Below are positions 43,974 to 56,937 of a DNA stretch of 64,000 nucleotides, piece after piece. A program made the position numbers and the translations under genes. Source of the DNA: Leguminivora glycinivorella (taxonomy: Eukaryota; Arthropoda; Insecta; Lepidoptera; Tortricidae); assembly GCF_023078275.1 (NCBI RefSeq), contig NC_062971.1:496001-560000 (forward strand), in the 5' to 3' direction. The notes beneath the pieces are model-generated. The model ran no database searches. It had not been told where the DNA came from and saw nothing but the letters and a program-made list of their open reading frames with translations. Position 1 is the first letter of the stretch. Each line of letters begins with the position of its first letter.

Positions 43974-44915
43974 GCCGGTTATATCCGGGTGGTAGATAAC
44001 CGGCTCTTGACAGGCACGTGCGGTTAAACGTGACGCTATGCAGCTAGATGAAGTACAACTTTTCGAGAAATATGTTTCGAATGACACAAATATGGTGTTT
44101 CAATGAACGTAATACAAAATAAGTGGAAGAATATAATGCACGTATCCAGGTCTTAAAATTCAAAGTAATTAAATTTTGTTAATTTTCTACCAAATTAAAT
44201 AAATCCAATTCTTGAAGTGTGTTCAGTCATTGTGACGTCATGGCATGACGTCAGTTGTAGCTAGGTGTCTTATCAGTTATCAATGTGTTGATCATTGTGA
44301 TAAGTAACATGTAAGAATGCATTTTATTCATAAAATCTCAGTCTAGATAAACAAATAGGTGAGTTTATACTACAAAACTAGGTTCGAACTATTTTCTCTT
44401 TACAACCTAGGTAACCCTAACCATGTTATGTCCAAAATAACAGGATTTAGGAAAACAATGATGCTAATGATTATTAACTTGTTTAACAACACGCGACCTA
44501 ACATAGTGTTTTAGCAAAAGAAAGACGAGTTTGAAAAACATGTTTCGTATTAAGTTCATTGAAACACCCTGTATAGACCCAGGTACATAGCGAGATAAAT
44601 AGTTAAAAGATGAATAAAGATAAAGTTATTAATATTTTATTCTATGCTGTATTATTTCCTATTTTATTATCAGTACAATGTAATATTATTATCCAATATA
44701 TTTTCCACTTCTAATTCCGAAAATAATAAATGAATTTTTTTACAAATTAAAACCTTACTTCCCAACTCTAAATAAAATGCCTTGCCAAGCTTTCGTATGC
44801 ACTCTCTTCATAAAGAATATCCGGGTCAGGAATACCTGCTCATACCCGGCTCCTATAACCGGCTATATCTGGTTATAACCGGCTCTCGGCACGTGCTCGC
44901 TCGGTTAGGCGGGCC
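43974..44915. repeat. Pair of ~60-bp direct repeats around a nested inverted-repeat element
   Basis: 43974-44030 and 44850-44915 share ataaccggctct, gcacgtgc and cggtta in the same order. Between them, ggtgtttcaatgaacgtaat at 44097 is inverted at 44547-44570, giving an inner element of about 480 bp. A hairpin cttatcagttatcaa / ttgtgataag lies at about 44268-44312. Confidence 0.5.
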
Positions 44916-45068
44916 TCGCCTCTTGAATACGGTAAGATGTCGGATATTGCCTGCTAAACGGTCACATCTCAAAAAAAATACATTTCTTCGAGAAAGAAAA
45001 GTATTTGGGCTTGGTTTGTCCCTTTAAATATACTGATTCAATGTGTAGTGTCACATGACGAAATTTAA

Positions 45069-45326
45069 TTGATTAAGGAAATGTTTCTAGAGCATAATTT
45101 AGTGCAAAAAGATTTGCCTTCATATTGTTACAGAAACGTACGAACGTGTCATGCTGCATCAGTCTCAGACATTGACCGAACTAGTATGACAAATACGAAC
45201 GTTTCCGGAAAAATACGAAGGAAACCCTTTTTGCAAACCACACGTAATATGGATCACATTTTTCTATACTATGAAGACACAACTCAAAAAGATTCACAAA
45301 AGTTTGTGCATTATGGCCACAGTTGA
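45069..45326 (+). CDS. Unrecognised 85-codon open frame
   Basis: Hydrophilic, moderately protein-like (for example NLVQKDLPSYCYRN, then HAASVSDIDRTSMTN), without identifiable domain, splice signals or homologue. Possibly transposon debris. Confidence 0.2.
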   Translation: MIKEMFLEHNLVQKDLPSYCYRNVRTCHAASVSDIDRTSMTNTNVSGKIRRKPFLQTTRNMDHIFLYYEDTTQKDSQKFVHYGHS

Positions 45327-45448
45327 AAAATAAAACCTAACCAGAATATCTGAATATATATATATGACTATTGTCAAGAGGGCGCTGTTATTCGGATGTA
45401 TGGGGTGACAGTTCAGTATTACTATGTCAGATTTGAATTATTATATTA

Positions 45449-45627
45449 CAAGCGTTTGCCTGCGGCTTCGCTCGCGTTAGAAAGAGACAAAAAGTAGCCT
45501 ATGTCACTCTCCATCCCTCCAACTATCTCCCCTTAAAAAAACACGTCAATTCGTCGTTCCTTTTTCCCGTGAAAGACGGACAAACAAACAGACACACACA
45601 CTTTCCCATTTATAATATTACTATGGA
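45449..45627 (-). mobile_element. Helitron-like non-autonomous element, copy 6
   Basis: Minus-strand copy; the terminal CTAG has become CTTG. Beyond its 5' end the phrase tggactatgga is repeated several times up to 45668. Confidence 0.72.
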
Positions 45628-46164
45628 CTATGGACTGTGGACTATGGATTTCTATGGACTATGGATCACGGGATATTTATATTTGTGACTTGTGGCTGTA
45701 TTTCAGAAAAGAAGTTGACGATTATTGTTAAGATATGGCCACAAGCATCTTCCAATAAGGCTTTTTGTTCCAATTTATGGTCTAATTTGCATGAATCTGA
45801 ACCTGAATCTGCAATAATCTCACAAAATTTTTTTTGTGAGATGTGGTCTTTTAGCAGGCACGGGACGATATGAGAGCACAGTTAAATGCCGAGTATTATG
45901 TTCATGGAATACGCTTATGGTGATATTTGACGTCGCTATTTTCACTCGTGAGAGCAAGGCGGGGGAGTTATTTAAGACTTTGAATAGCATATTTTTTTAA
46001 TGCATGTTGGTTGGCAAGCATATGTTTTGTATGTGAATTCTTTGACATAGCCTACAGAACTACAATGTAGGCATTGTAGGTGTTATTACCTACTTCATGA
46101 GGTTTGTGATAGTGACATGAAGTAATATTCAAATCCTCTGCGAATGTGAATCTCATGGGAAAAC

Positions 46165-46357
46165 TGTCTGTTTGTCTGTCTGTCTGTGTATGTGTCTGTC
46201 TGTGGCATCGTAGGTCCCGAACGGATAAACCGATTTAGATTTAGTTTTTTTTTGCCTGAAAGCTGAGTTAGTCGGGATTGTTCTTAGCCATGTTTCATGA
46301 AAATCGGTCTACTATGTCGCGGTCGGGGGTTTTTTCAAAATTTTAATTTTGTGGTTT
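46165..46357 (+). repeat. Retroelement 'T', copy 2
   Basis: gtctgtctgtgtatgtgtc, then gtcccgaacggataaaccg and atgtcgcggtcgggggttt, as at 1271-1467 but lacking its first ~40 bp. Confidence 0.7.
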
Positions 46358-46776
46358 TAATATTGTAATTATTACTTTTCTTTTGGATTTCTGCTTGATT
46401 ATATCCGTTTTATCATTTATTTGTTTCTCCGTTTTAAAACTCTCGGGTCTTTCGAGCCCGGTCATTCGTATAATGCGTGCATGGGGGATCATAGATCCAA
46501 CACGTAGAGGCCATTTTTAGATATTTGATGTCATGTAAAGCTTATACAAGTACAGTATCCCACAAAACAGTTTCCACGGCTTGACTGTGGGATCATCGTG
46601 TCAACGGAGTTGAAACACTAACTATACTGACTACTTAACTAATAGTTTAATTAAAAAATATATATTTCCTAAACCTTTTGTTTATTCTTAGAAAAATCAT
46701 AACTATCTCCAGTTTTCTCGTCCTCAGCGTAAACCGACAATAATAACAATCACCTTGCGGTCACTTTTGCTGATTG

Positions 46777-46826
46777 TTTTCTATTCTATTCTGTTCTATT
46801 CTATTCTATTGTATTCTATTCTATTC
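46777..46826 (+). repeat. (TTCTA)n pentanucleotide tract
   Basis: About ten imperfect ttcta units; similar to the LINE tail at 6943-6962 but with no adjacent LINE sequence that I recognise. Confidence 0.85.
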
Positions 46827-47204
46827 AATACACTTCGATATTATTTCCCTCGTGTTCATTCGCTCATTACATTAAGTGTTCCAATATTACGTGTGGTAAT
46901 TGAAATTTATTGTTGTCACTTTAACCGCTTATTTGTTATATTAACAATATCAGGAAATCCTATTAAACGTAATGAAATTACCTACTGCAATAAGCTTCAT
47001 CGGTTTTTTTATATTACATATAAAATTAATACTTTAAATATAGAGCGCCAGTAAGGGGTCCTTCAAAAAAGATTTTTGTCTTTAAGACACATCTGTCAAT
47101 AGAAGGCGTTTTTAAGTTACGTTGACAGTATATGTAAGACAATACATATCCTTTTTTTAGCGATGCCATTCAAATACATATCGTCTATCGTCTATCTCAA
47201 AACA

Positions 47205-47412
47205 ACCTAACCACAAAATTTGAATTTTGAAAAAACCCCCGACAAAGAACACTCCCGACTAACTCAGATTTCAAACAAAGAAAAACTAGTCTAAATTGGT
47301 TCATCCGTTCGGGAGCTACGATGCCACAGAGACACACAGACAGACACACAGACAAACAGACAGACAGCCACGTCAAATTTATAACACCCCGTCGTTTTTG
47401 CGTCGCGTGTTA
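47205..47412 (-). repeat. Retroelement 'T', copy 3
   Basis: On the minus strand: taacacgcgacgcaaaaac, then gtctgtctgtttgtctg and gaaaaaacccccgac in complement; essentially full length. Confidence 0.72.
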
Positions 47413-48299
47413 ATAAATATAGTAAAATCGAAGGTGTTTTTATTGAAATAAAAGAGGAAATCTTGAACCAAAAAGTGTGAAAACGCGAATCAAAGTCAAA
47501 CATTCCATTTCACTTGAACAACTCTTCCGTTTATTGTCAATGGCAGTTTCTAGTTTTGCGACTTCACCCTCTTTGTCAACAAAGGCGAAGGGCTTAGTGT
47601 ATAATTTAATTTTATTACTTAGTTTGAGTTCGTTATTAAGTTTGAAGTTATTAAGTAATGGTAATTATCAAACAATTTGGAACGTGTGGTCTCAATCTTG
47701 GGGGAATGTTGCTATCGTACACAGATTGTTGAGTGTTTAGGAATATGAACTCAGAATACTCAAGGTCAGTGCATTTATAGTTTGTAATCGAATGACGATT
47801 TTTTTTTATAATTTTCATCAAAAGGTTAAAATGTAATGGCCAATTGGTCATATCCATCGATTGATTAAGATTAAAGCTTATTAGATGTCTTATTGTAGAC
47901 TGATGTGATCTCGGAAACAGCTCTAAAGATTTCGTTGAAAATTGTTATGTGGGATTTCGGGGATAAAACATCGATGTAGCTTAGTCTTACGAGTAGGACC
48001 CGAGAAACGCGAAGTATTGAGTTTTGGAATTCCGAGCGGTCGCCCAAGTACTTTAATGTACCTATTTACTACTATCAGAGATAACACAATTGCGTATAAG
48101 CAAGAAAAGCTCCTTTTACAGATCTAGATGCTGAAACAATCATCCATTTCCCATGGATACTCAATACAGCCCCTCAAAAACTCGTTAAACGCGCTCATAA
48201 AACCCGTAACTCAATTCAACGCAACGAGGAAACATAAATCAATCTTACCACAAAAAATCCCGAGTACACCGCTAAAAAACACCTAGACTCCGAAGTGAA

Positions 48300-48440
48300 T
48301 AAATCAAGTCGACTGCAGTACCGGATCAGCCGGGTAATCCCTCGGCTGGTAACCGGTTGTAACTGGATTTGGCTGGATATACCCGGGCGGGCACCTGTGA
48401 TAACGCTCCCGCCTCAATGGCCGCGTTTACTGCGATTTTG
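48300..48440. other. GC-rich unique patch with hairpin
   Basis: cagccgggtaatccctcggctg forms a short hairpin at about 48327-48348 within a GC-rich stretch (ggatatacccgggcgggcac). No repeat family is recognised. A conserved intronic element is one possibility. Confidence 0.3.
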
Positions 48441-48817
48441 TTACAACTCGCAAATTTGTCGGTTTTAAGCTTTGTAATTGTTTGTTTCTTGTTCGTTTTG
48501 TTGTTGGATCGGTTTAATTGAGTTTTAACTGCTGGAATGGGATTTAGCTTATGGGTTGTAGCTTGCATTGATTTTTCTACACTATTGGTTGCATTTGCTT
48601 GAATGTAAATTGAAATCTTTATATTCGGGTCTCTCAAGTAAAACACAAAATGGTATGTATTTTCTACTTTCCCATTTTATGCTGCGTCGTATTAAGTGAA
48701 GTACTTATATAGATTTTTTTCTGTACAGATGGTGTTTTTTTTACGCACCAGTGCGAGAAGTGGTTCATTATATGCCAGGTCGAAACTTCATAGGGCCATC
48801 TGTACTGAAAAACGTCG

Positions 48818-48922
48818 TACGATACACGTGCGAAAAGGAAAATCGTAACTCCCTTCGGTCTTGTTTTAATTCATCGCCACTCGTTTCGAATTTCCTTTTT
48901 TACGCACTGCACTTGTATCGTA
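48818..48922. mobile_element. 105-bp MITE
   Basis: The ends tacgatacacgtgcgaaaa and cgcactgcacttgtatcgta are inverted. The inner pair cgaaaaggaaaatcg / cgaatttcctttttt continues the foldback. Confidence 0.72.
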
Positions 48923-49599
48923 ATGTACTATTTTTGCAAAGACTTCATTGAAATTCTCCCCTACCCTGCCTTTTACGTAAATCTAGTACAAAATTTGTGG
49001 GCTTACAATAAAATATTATTTCATGATTTTTATTATTTCGCCTTCTTGAGAAAGTTTTCTGTACCCATTCAGCGCACGTACGACCGGATTCGAGCGGAGT
49101 TTCTAGGAAAACTGAAAAATTATGACATTTAGTTGCGCTAGTGTGGGTTAGTTCTGGGTTTTATCCGGTTATCCGGATTTCGTTTACAGGAATATGAAAC
49201 ACTTGAATTTAAGAGTGTTCCATGATTTCAACTTTTGGTTGTATAATACAGATATTTGTAAAGTTTATAGTTTACCGCTGTTATAACTAATATTTATTGT
49301 CTTTTGTTCGTGATTTCGTTCATACCCAAGTTATACATAAGTATATACCTCTATAAACTGTTACGGATTTTTTTTACCGATAATTACCAAAAAAAAAATT
49401 ATCAACCATATACTGTACGCACTTATTTTTAGCTTCGGAGTATTAACAAATATGAAAATGCTTTCTTTTTCGACTAAGAAAAGTATTCAGTACGAGTATG
49501 TACAAATTGTAACTACATCATTTATATCTTCATACCTTATTTAAAAGTGATCAGTCTCAACTTATTTTATTTAAATGTATTTATAAGTTCCGTAATATT

Positions 49600-49760
49600 C
49601 ACCTTATCACCATCTCAAAGCTCGTAAATTTCCCAAAATCTGTCGTCCATTTTGTCCGGCTCGGCTCAACCGGACCATTAGGTATTCCGGCCGCGTCCGG
49701 GTGTTGCATTTATTCCGCCGCTAATTGGCTCCTTAACCCGGATAACTGTCAATTACTGTC
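49600..49760. other. GC-rich unique patch
   Basis: Contains ccggctcggctcaaccgg and ttccggccgcgtccggg. No open frame or repeat signature; may be a conserved intronic element. Confidence 0.3.
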
Positions 49761-49860
49761 ATTTTCTTGAATACGTTATGAGTTGTGTTAATACGATTTG
49801 AGACCCAAAAGTTGATTTGATAATTAACAAGAATTTGATATTTGACATAGCTCTATTTTT

Positions 49861-50098
49861 TTCAATGTTGTCCACCCCACTTTTTTTGGATTTGGAAATC
49901 TGTCCCAAGATCTTTTTCCCATTCTGTTACCATTTTTCATACATTTTGTATGGTGGTAACGGAATGGAAGGTTTGAAAAATGTATGGAAATCTTGGGACA
50001 TTTTTTTTCTTCTATTAGGATCGAAAGAGCTCGCGATTCTGAGTATGAATCGCGTAAAAAATACCCATGTTACAAAAAGTGGGGTGGACAACTTTGAA
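49861..50098. mobile_element. 238-bp MITE
   Basis: The ends ttcaatgttgtccacccca and tggggtggacaactttgaa are inverse complements with one mismatch. Inside are further pairs (tgtcccaagat / atcttgggaca; gttaccattttt...tggtggtaac). It creates a false 119-codon open frame. Confidence 0.82.
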
Positions 50099-51105
50099 AT
50101 AATGGCCTATACATATCGCACACACTATATCGGAGAAATCAATACAGATTTTGTTATTATATCTTGTCTGCATTGAATTTATTGAACAACTTATGCTGAC
50201 ATCGATTTGAAAAATAAAACAATATCACTAATTGAAATTCATAAAATTCTGTGGTTAAAGGGGTTAAGAACGACACCTATGACTGGACATAACCATTACA
50301 GTTTTACACTAAAAAGCTCTTTCAGTTAAAAAAAAAAAAACTATAATAAACAAAATCATAACTAAACCCAAAACTCACAACTACAAGTAAACACACTTAT
50401 TGGGTAGGTAGGTTTTATACTTACATTCAACAGTTCAAAATATTATGTTTGTTAAATGAAATGAACATAATATTATTATGTCAAAATTTTTGTATGTCTT
50501 GCAAATAAAATTTCCTCTTGTTAAAACATTTTGGTCGAAACATCAAAGGGTTTTAATTTCGACAAATTATCAAAATTTGCTTCTAAATTTACATGTCTTG
50601 TTAGTATTTTTAATGATGACAAGTTCCATTTAAGCCCATAATGGCAGTTTTTACTTCATTTTTTACGCCTATCACGGATGTGACAGCGCTGGAATTTAAT
50701 TATCGCGTTCCTGTCTTCGGATGCTTTTAAACAAGTTATTTGTAAATCTATCTCTGTGCGATATTTCACCACAATGACATTGACGATTCGATGCCTATTT
50801 CTGGGTTGGTAAGTAACATTGTTACTCAGAGTCAATATTTCTTTATCGAACAGGCAATGAACGGCAAAGTGTTACTTTCGGGCGACAATTTTATTGTCAC
50901 TGTTGGGAAATCGGCCACAGATATAGTTAAGTATTATTTTTGTCTTCGTTATCTGGTAAGAATATTTAAGTTCATTAAAAAACAGCTCGCTTCTCTACCA
51001 AGGCATCTACTATCAATGCACTAAAGTGCATTTTCAAGTATTTTTAGCACTTCTGCCACTTCAGTATATTTGATAGCAAATGTACAGGTGGTAGTGCATA
51101 ATTAA
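50099..51105. other. No gene or recognised repeat
   Basis: AT-rich intron-like sequence with a few short open frames that lack protein-like composition. Confidence 0.4.
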
Positions 51106-52161
51106 CAGTGATCGGAACTATGGGAGCAAAACTTTGACAAAACCTTAGAGCTGACATAAATTGAAAATAAAACCAAGATTATTATTTTCAGATCAGTGTT
51201 AAATTTGATTATATGCCTGAACCAAGATTTATAATACATTACTAAGGTGAAATACCCCATAATGGACGGTGATGCCATTATGGACAAAAAAACACAAATC
51301 CTTAAAAATAAGTATCTAAAATTAGTTTCTAAAAACTGACGGCTATGTAGCATAAACTAGAGTTGTAGGGCTGCTTCATTTTGAAGTTTCAATTAATTCG
51401 GTTATTTCTGAAGGATTTGGCGACCAGATAAAATTCATCATTTTACTGAAAAAAATATCAAGACGAATTCTTAGTAATGTTGCTAAGAGAGTTGAGTTCA
51501 TGTATAAAATAATAAAAAAATAATACTCGGTGTAAACTTGAATGCGTTTTACTTACTGCATTAAGCATGAGATAAGGTATAAAACATACTAGTTTGTTGC
51601 TCCAAAGATATAAAGAAATCGCTTTATTTTGCGAGTGTCCATTACTGGAACCGAAAAACTGCCTACCTCCTATGATGGACAAGGAACAATTTACAAAACC
51701 AAAATTTACAAGAAACAATCCTATGTTAAAATAACTCAAACTAATTGTATTTATGGTATATAAAATTGACTCATTGAGTATCCGTTGGCTTTAAAAGTAA
51801 AATTTTAAACTTATTTCACTGTCCATAATGGGGGATCCATTACTGGAGAACTGCCGTCCATAATTGGAGAAAAAACACCTAGTTTTAATTTGTTAAGTAT
51901 GAAGAAACTAATAGGAGTATCCATTCTGCAATACGCCTGAAATGTAAAAAAAGGATAGGACATTCAAGATTTAACACGCTTAGCGGTAGAATTTTAACAT
52001 TTATGAGTGAAATATCAAAAACAGGCGAAATTTTTCCTAAAACTGTCCATGATTGGGTCCGTTACCTTAGAAGGATACTAATATTTTCATGGCTGTAAGT
52101 ACTCTAAAATATCCACTTAGCAAGTTTTGTTTAAGTTTTGCTCCCATAGTTCCGATCACTG
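51106..52161. mobile_element. hAT-like non-autonomous transposon, 8-bp target duplication
   Basis: The inverted ends begin CAGTGATCGGAACTATGGGA (51106 onward and the complement ending at 52161), with arms of about 32 bp. The 8-bp word ataattaa flanks it at 51098-51105 and 52162-52169. CAGTG-type ends and 8-bp duplications are hallmarks of hAT. The 1056-bp interior has no transposase frame. It repeats ccataatgg / ccattactgg phrases at about 51255, 51275, 51640, 51825, 51838 and 51858. Confidence 0.82.
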
Positions 52162-52559
52162 ATAATTAATAGTTTTCCTTCGAGTTTTCCAGGATTCGTT
52201 CGCATTTGTCATGCAACTTCAGTCAACGTCAGTATTTCCATGTAATAGCATGACACGTTCGTGCGTTTTCGTAAAAATACGATTGGAAAACGTTTTGCAC
52301 TGCATCTGTACAATGTTTCAGACTTTTCTAAACGACTCCAAAACCAAAAAACTGAACATAAACACGTCTTAAAAACTCATTTCACGCTATTCCAGTTCGC
52401 AACACTTTAATATTTTCCGCATTAGCGTGTTTCCTGTGTGCCCGGGTAGCTCGGCGGTTTCCACTGCGACTCGAATGGTCTTGTGTTTAAATGAGATTTT
52501 TGTATTTTAGCGGTTTAGGTGACTCGAGAGTTATGGTCTTGTATAATTAGTACTATCGA

Positions 52560-52672
52560 GAGTATTTTGTACCCCCTCTTTTAGCGGTTTCAAAAACACG
52601 AACAGTCGACCTTATATTTCACTCATACAAGCATAGTACGCGTTTACACGAGCTAAGACTGTACAAAATATT
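52560..52672 (+). repeat. Truncated copy of element 'A'
   Basis: Matches the middle of 4263-4494 (gaacagtcgacct, then actcatacaagcatagtacg) with deletions; the ends are missing and a gtacaaaatatt-like word flanks it. Confidence 0.65.
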
Positions 52673-53069
52673 GAAAGTGGTACAAAATATTTTTTTATAT
52701 TATGCAGAAATCGCACTCTTTACACCCGAGCTGATACGACCGTGATGTTATTAGCGGGTTGTTAACATATAATTGACAATATTAACACATGTCATTAAAA
52801 TTCAAAATTTAGTTAGCAAACCTCGATTTTTCGGTTGGAAAGAGCTCAACGGATAGATAAATGTGTATGGTGAAAATAAAAATAAAACAGTGTAGTATTC
52901 AAAGTTACATGGGAAATAAAATACTAAAATAAAAGATCAAGTAAAGAAAAGAGTCGCAAAATTAAACGCAAACAAACATATTTTCAGGGAATGACCCTAA
53001 AAATAAAACACTTGGTATTATCGTCTTAGTACTTCTACGAAATAAATCTGCATCATTTGACTTCTACAA

Positions 53070-53121
53070 CTCTTTAAATTCTATAACCATAGTAATTGGT
53101 TGTAGAATTTAAAGAGTCAAC
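53070..53121. repeat. 52-bp imperfect hairpin
   Basis: ctctttaaattctataacca and tggttgtagaatttaaagag are inverse complements apart from one base; the outer gac/gtc bases extend it. Confidence 0.7.
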
Positions 53122-54597
53122 TTATAAAACTTTCTCGGAGAATAAAATTAAAATGGTGTCGCAAATAAGAGCGTTTTTCCTAGAGTCCGTTTGTGCTTCA
53201 ACTTTTTGTTTAAATTTAATTTTTTGTATTTGACTTGGAGAGCTTTAAGTTAGTTAGTTTTTATGATTTGTTACATAATGTTAAATGTAGACTTTTCTTG
53301 GTTCAGACACGTTTTGTGTTTACTTGAAACCTTAAAATCCGTAGAACGTATCTCCAGTAAGTGCATATTGTACAACCTATAGATAAATATAGATATTAAA
53401 GAACCCAATCCCATCTCTAACAGATTTTAGAATTATTAACATTTAAAAAATCGGTAAAAAGTACATATATTTAGTATTTTTTATCCCGTCAAAAGCTTCC
53501 AATAGTACTAATAAACAATCGGATATCGCAAAAACCCAATCTCCCCGATACGGGTAAAATCATTTGTTTGCAGCATTAATTAAAATTCAGTACAAATGAA
53601 ATGACGATTACTGCGTGGAACGGAACGGTGGACCGTGGAAACGTTTTTAAGGTTTTCACGAATCATGAATTTGATTTTCGGTTGTGAATTTTTAAAGAAT
53701 TGTTGTGGATGTAAATTGATTTGCTATGTGAACTGTTATCTTTTGAACTTTGCGTTTAAAATTGTCAAGCTCATGACTTTTAGTTTATTGATAAATTATA
53801 TAATATTTACCAAAATACTAGAGATGTTGCCTCAATACATTACGATTATGATGACTACACATATAAGTAACAAAAGATTTTGAATTGCAAATAGTGTGTT
53901 AAAACCTTAAAGGACATATAATCAGTATTCACGATATGTATTCGATCTAGGTAGACGTCTAAAAACATATATTATCAGTGATATTGATCACTCACACTCT
54001 AAATACCTATTTTTGCTCAATGATCTAAAGTGAACCTTGACCTCCGAAACGAGAGATCGCTTGTCCCGATCCTGCGTAGCCTCTTGCCAGTTATTGACAC
54101 TCAGACTTTTAAAATTAAATTTTAACTATTTCAATAAAACTGTGTAACATGTTAATTCTATGTACCTACTTGGTTGTCTCATGTCAATGCTTGTCACAAC
54201 ATTTTTTTTATTTTTTTTAAACTATATACATGTATGAATTAAATAATTATTCTAAACACAAAAATTCCTATACATAGAAAGAATAAAAAACTCGTTCATT
54301 TTATTATTTATATTCTCAATTTTCACACGGCACAAGATTTTGCGGGGTGTAAATCCTATATACAAAGGGTTTAGCCTTGAAACGCCGACATTAAGGTTTG
54401 AGCAAACTGCTCGACAAAATGGCGGCTGGATAAGAGCCTGAGCACACAGAGATAAAGGAGCTACCTAATTGATATTAGGGTTCGATTTATTTGTGGGGCC
54501 TTAAGTGTAAATAAAATGTGCTATGTTAGCTTTGTTAATTGTTGGCGCTGAGTTTTGACAGCCCTGGAGGAGTTAAGCTATTTAGATAAAACGATTG

Positions 54598-54652
54598 TAT
54601 TAACAACCAATTTTTTTCAGTATTGTACTCGAACTGCCCCCGGATATCCTAT
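54598..54652 (-). repeat. Degenerate second LTR-like copy
   Basis: Shares tattaacaaccaattt and tgtactcgaactgccccc, in order, with 58502-58576, and gatatcct beyond; the intervening segments are deleted. Confidence 0.5.
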
Positions 54653-54748
54653 AAAATGGATTTTTAAATATTTCCATAAATCTTATCAAGAAATATAGGC
54701 CCGTGAAAAATAAATATATGAATAACATTAACTTCGATACAATTAAAT

Positions 54749-54807
54749 TAATTACATCTAATTAAATTCATTACATCCAATTGAATTCATTACATCTAAT
54801 TAAATTA
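54749..54807 (+). repeat. 19-bp minisatellite, 3 units
   Basis: attacatctaattaaattc repeated three times with one or two changes per unit. Confidence 0.85.
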
Positions 54808-54935
54808 TGATAATTAAATTAATTTCACAAGTTATAAACATATTTAAGTAAACAATGCAACACTTCACTTCACACTTCACTCGCGAAACAAGCAAAAAGA
54901 ACACATTTACACGGTTTTATGACATCACCACCTCA

Positions 54936-55153
54936 TCACACGATTGAATGAAATTCCCGTGCCGCCACGGGCTTTGGCAACATGATGTACCCGTCCGCTG
55001 CAACAGCATCATGGGCCACCCAAGCTCTGTCAGCCTGGATAGTGCTGCCGATGCTGCTCATCACGGACGCCGGACATTGCGCCGCCAGACGCAAGCTCGC
55101 ATACCATGCCAGCGTATGAGGACCCACGGTGGACGATCGAAACAGAGGTATCT
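54936..55153. other. GC-rich segment of unknown origin
   Basis: The GC content rises sharply here compared with flanks. Both strands have open frames (54936-55127 minus, 54948-55196 plus), neither recognisable. It may be the remains of an internal coding part of the surrounding element. Confidence 0.3.
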
Positions 55154-55296
55154 TTACCCTGACCCTCTCACCTGGGCACTCCTGGGTCGGAAGTGAATCT
55201 ACACCCCGACCCTCTCACCTGGGCACTCCTGGGTGGTAAACGAATACCAGACCCTGGCCCTTTCACCTGGACGCTCCTCGGTCCTTGATCTGAAAC
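55154..55296 (+). repeat. ~47-bp minisatellite, 3 units
   Basis: accctctcacctgggcactc followed by ctgggt and a spacer, in three successive and increasingly diverged units. Confidence 0.85.
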
Positions 55297-56416
55297 TTGC
55301 AACACTTTCTTTAGGAACATAATTTCGACTGTCTTCGAAATTATGGTAAAACGATTATGGTTCGGTAATCAATTCAATAAGTCATAATGTATCGATAGTC
55401 GTTATGATTAATTAAATTATTGTCATCGCCTATTAATATATCTACTGTTTATATATACTGAGTAATTATATTCAAGATTTTTCAGATGTATATATCATAC
55501 ACATTTACAGAATCTTTAAATACTCAAATGACCTGTCAATAAAATATCGCGCCTAGTTAATATTTACCATTTGTAACGTAAACATATTATATTACGCAAC
55601 CATTTAAGACTAATCGCAAGTACACGACTACGGTGTAGGTCCTTATTATTATTATTTTTTTATCCTGTTATTATTATTATTATTTTAGGTACTAGCTAAG
55701 ATTGATGCAATAGTATGCCGAAATAGAAAAACTCTTTGTACATATACTATTTAGGTTACAGGTCAACAATAGCGACACCCGTCAGACATTATATACATAA
55801 TCTCTTTTTTTTATAAATACCGTGTCGTATGAAAAACCAAATACGATATCCGACGTATCTTTATTCGCGCTGATTACAAGCCGCAAGTGGTAAGCAATTC
55901 ATTTAATTATCAAAAGATCTATTCACACATAAAGCAAGTATATATTTTCTTTTCATGAAGAGCTATCGCGAATTTAAAGACAAAAGATTATTAATGTTTG
56001 CTCTCTAGATTTCAAATTGCACATTTTCAATTTATTTCTTTTATCTATAAAAGGGAAACTAGTCGTTAGTAACGATTTTATTTTAAATCTAATAGGTCTC
56101 TTCATAACCGATACAAAGTTTAAGTACTTCACTTTTAATATTTTACGAGCTAAACCTGCTAGGTAATAAGTTTTATATGTTATCAATAAAGTCTCTTTTT
56201 TTGTTACTTTATTCTTGATCACCTAAGACTATAAAACATGTAAAGAACTGGATACACGTATTACACGTAGCCAAAAGATAAATATGTAATTATTGCTGTA
56301 CTGCTTTATCCAATCAAAAGTCGCAAATAATATACATTCTGATATTAAGGCACAGTCATTTATGTTGTACTTTTATATTCATGTTTCATGTATTTATAAA
56401 GGTTGAAATGAAAGTC

Positions 56417-56526
56417 TTTCACGTTCATCAACGTGCTTAAATGTTATGCACGTATATCCACGCGCTTTGAATCTCGCACGTTCATCCACGCGCTCTAAAT
56501 CCCGCACGTCCATCCGCGTGCGTCAA
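56417..56526 (+). repeat. 28-29-bp minisatellite, ~4 units
   Basis: Units begin cacgttcatccacgcgct or close variants. The motif contains near-palindromic cacg...cgtg words. Confidence 0.8.
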
Positions 56527-56616
56527 CCATTTATTCCACAAGATACGATTCATTGTGCAATACCCTGGCTCAAGTCATTATTTTATACTGGGGCCAAAAT
56601 ACTCGAGTTTACGCGT

Positions 56617-56937
56617 ACATATGACTATGACCTACATATGACTGACTCTACATATGACTGACTCTACATATGACTGACTCTACATATGACTGCCTCTACA
56701 TATGACTGACTCTACATATGACTGACTCTACATATGACTGACTCTACATATGACTGACTCTACATATGACTGACTCTACATATGACTGACTCTACATATG
56801 ACTGACTCTACATATGACTGACTCTACATATGACTGACTCTACATATGACTGACTCTACATATGACTGACTCTACATATGACTGACTCTACATATGACTC
56901 TACATATGACTACATATGACTCTACATATGACTACAT
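56617..56937 (+). repeat. 16-bp minisatellite, ~17 units
   Basis: tctacatatgactgac in near-perfect tandem, with rare changes (gactgcctc at about 56690), breaking down into shorter tctacatatgac units at the right edge. Confidence 0.95.

Noticed and set aside
49817..50176. 119-codon open frame
   Set aside because: It spans a foldback MITE (49861-50098) and flanking AT-rich DNA; no protein-like features.
56617..56937. CRISPR-like array
   Set aside because: A continuous 16-bp tandem repeat without unique spacers, in a eukaryotic intron.
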